Positions 5,529 through 5,866 of a DNA stretch of 5,866 nucleotides are shown here, piece by piece (the first letter of the stretch is position 1; each line of letters begins with the position of its first letter). A program made the position numbers and the translations under genes. The notes under the pieces were generated by a model. It searched no databases, was not told the DNA's origin, and saw only the letters and a program-made list of their open reading frames with translations. Source of the stretch: Candidatus Aminicenantota bacterium. GTDB taxonomy: Bacteria > Acidobacteriota > Aminicenantia > Aminicenantales > UBA8522. The stretch is from contig JAFGRZ010000283.1 of assembly GCA_016934895.1 (NCBI GenBank), positions 1 to 5,866 on the forward strand, given 5' to 3'.

Positions 5529-5866
5529 ATGAATAAGAAGCACATCTTTTATTGGGTCGCGTTCGCGGCGGTGGCCGGCTTCGTTCTCGTCCCCGGCTGC
5601 GCCACCAAGAAGTATGTCCGCCAGGAGACGGCCACGATCGACGAAAAAGTGGTCGGCATCGAGAGTGCCATCGAGGAGAACCAGAAAAGGCTCAAGGAGC
5701 ACGACGAGCGCTTGACCACACTCGGCTCCCTCATCACCCAGCAGAAGGACGAGATCAAGCTGGTTGACGGCAAGATCGAGGAGGTCAAGAAAGCGGCCCA
5801 GGGGAAGCTTCTGTTCAAGGAGATCCTGAAGAACGACCAGGCGAAGTTCAAGTTCGACAGTTTCGA
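5529..5866 (+). CDS. Lipoprotein with coiled-coil spacer leading into a probable OmpA-family domain (3' end outside window)
   Basis: Only the first 112 codons are present; the frame is open at the window edge. MNKK and a hydrophobic stretch end in VPGC (Cys24), a lipobox with an unusual Pro at -2, so the mature protein should be a lipid-anchored envelope lipoprotein. Residues about 27-92 are highly charged and heptad-like (IDEKVVGIESAIEENQKRLK and onward), consistent with an alpha-helical coiled coil or Lpp/alanine-zipper-like spacer. Residues about 93-112 (KLLFKEILKNDQAKFKFDSF) resemble the first strand of the OmpA/Pal C-terminal peptidoglycan-binding domain, where F-FDS is the usual opening. 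The likely role is tethering the outer membrane to peptidoglycan. The lipoprotein call is firm; the OmpA part is inferred from a short stretch. The start is set by GGGAGG 8 nt upstream. Confidence 0.8.
   Translation, partial: MNKKHIFYWVAFAAVAGFVLVPGCATKKYVRQETATIDEKVVGIESAIEENQKRLKEHDERLTTLGSLITQQKDEIKLVDGKIEEVKKAAQGKLLFKEILKNDQAKFKFDSF

Noticed and set aside
5498..5536. Twelve-codon upstream frame overlapping the lipoprotein start
   Set aside because: It ends at a TAA within the first codons of the lipoprotein and could suggest translational coupling. However, its own ATG has only a GGAG 2 nt away, which is too close, and the strong GGGAGG serves the lipoprotein directly.

Overview
The window is bacterial chromosome with dense, GC-rich coding sequence and short AT-richer intergenic gaps. 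Nothing in it marks a plasmid, phage or insertion sequence. The best lineage clue is the secreted VWA protein. It has the layout of the 'VWFA-related Acidobacterial domain' family: an N-terminal beta-sandwich-like 'DFTVYENG' segment followed by a MIDAS VWA domain. Together with a secreted S9 peptidase and a lipoprotein that leads into an OmpA-type domain, this suggests a diderm bacterium of the Acidobacteriota / Candidatus Aminicenantes kind. This placement is inferred from gene content and is not proven.

Layout from left to right: (1) a complete tRNA-Leu(UAA) gene on the minus strand at 8-91, with no encoded CCA; (2) an AT-rich gap, 92-333, with a weak terminator-like hairpin overlapping a good minus-strand promoter; (3) a minus-strand acyltransferase gene with BAHD-like signatures, 334-1458; (4) a 97-nt gap; (5) a long minus-strand gene, 1556-4312, for an exported S9 prolyl-oligopeptidase-type serine peptidase with a SUMF1/FGE-like domain at its C-terminus; (6) a divergent intergenic region with a TTGACA promoter for the peptidase; (7) a plus-strand secreted VWA-domain gene, 4476-5423; (8) a 105-nt gap with a probable promoter and a strong Shine-Dalgarno site; (9) the start of a plus-strand lipoprotein gene, 5529 to the window end, which runs off the edge as it enters what looks like an OmpA-family domain.

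The peptidase and acyltransferase genes share a strand and may be co-transcribed, peptidase first. The VWA and lipoprotein genes run the other way, and both products should act in the envelope or periplasm. No metabolic link between the two pairs can be read from the sequence.

No defence system, CRISPR array, retron, toxin-antitoxin pair or transposon is visible. The most unusual item is the fusion of an apparently intact S9 peptidase to a cysteine-less, shortened SUMF1-fold domain. Next is a bacterial protein with several BAHD acyltransferase signatures.
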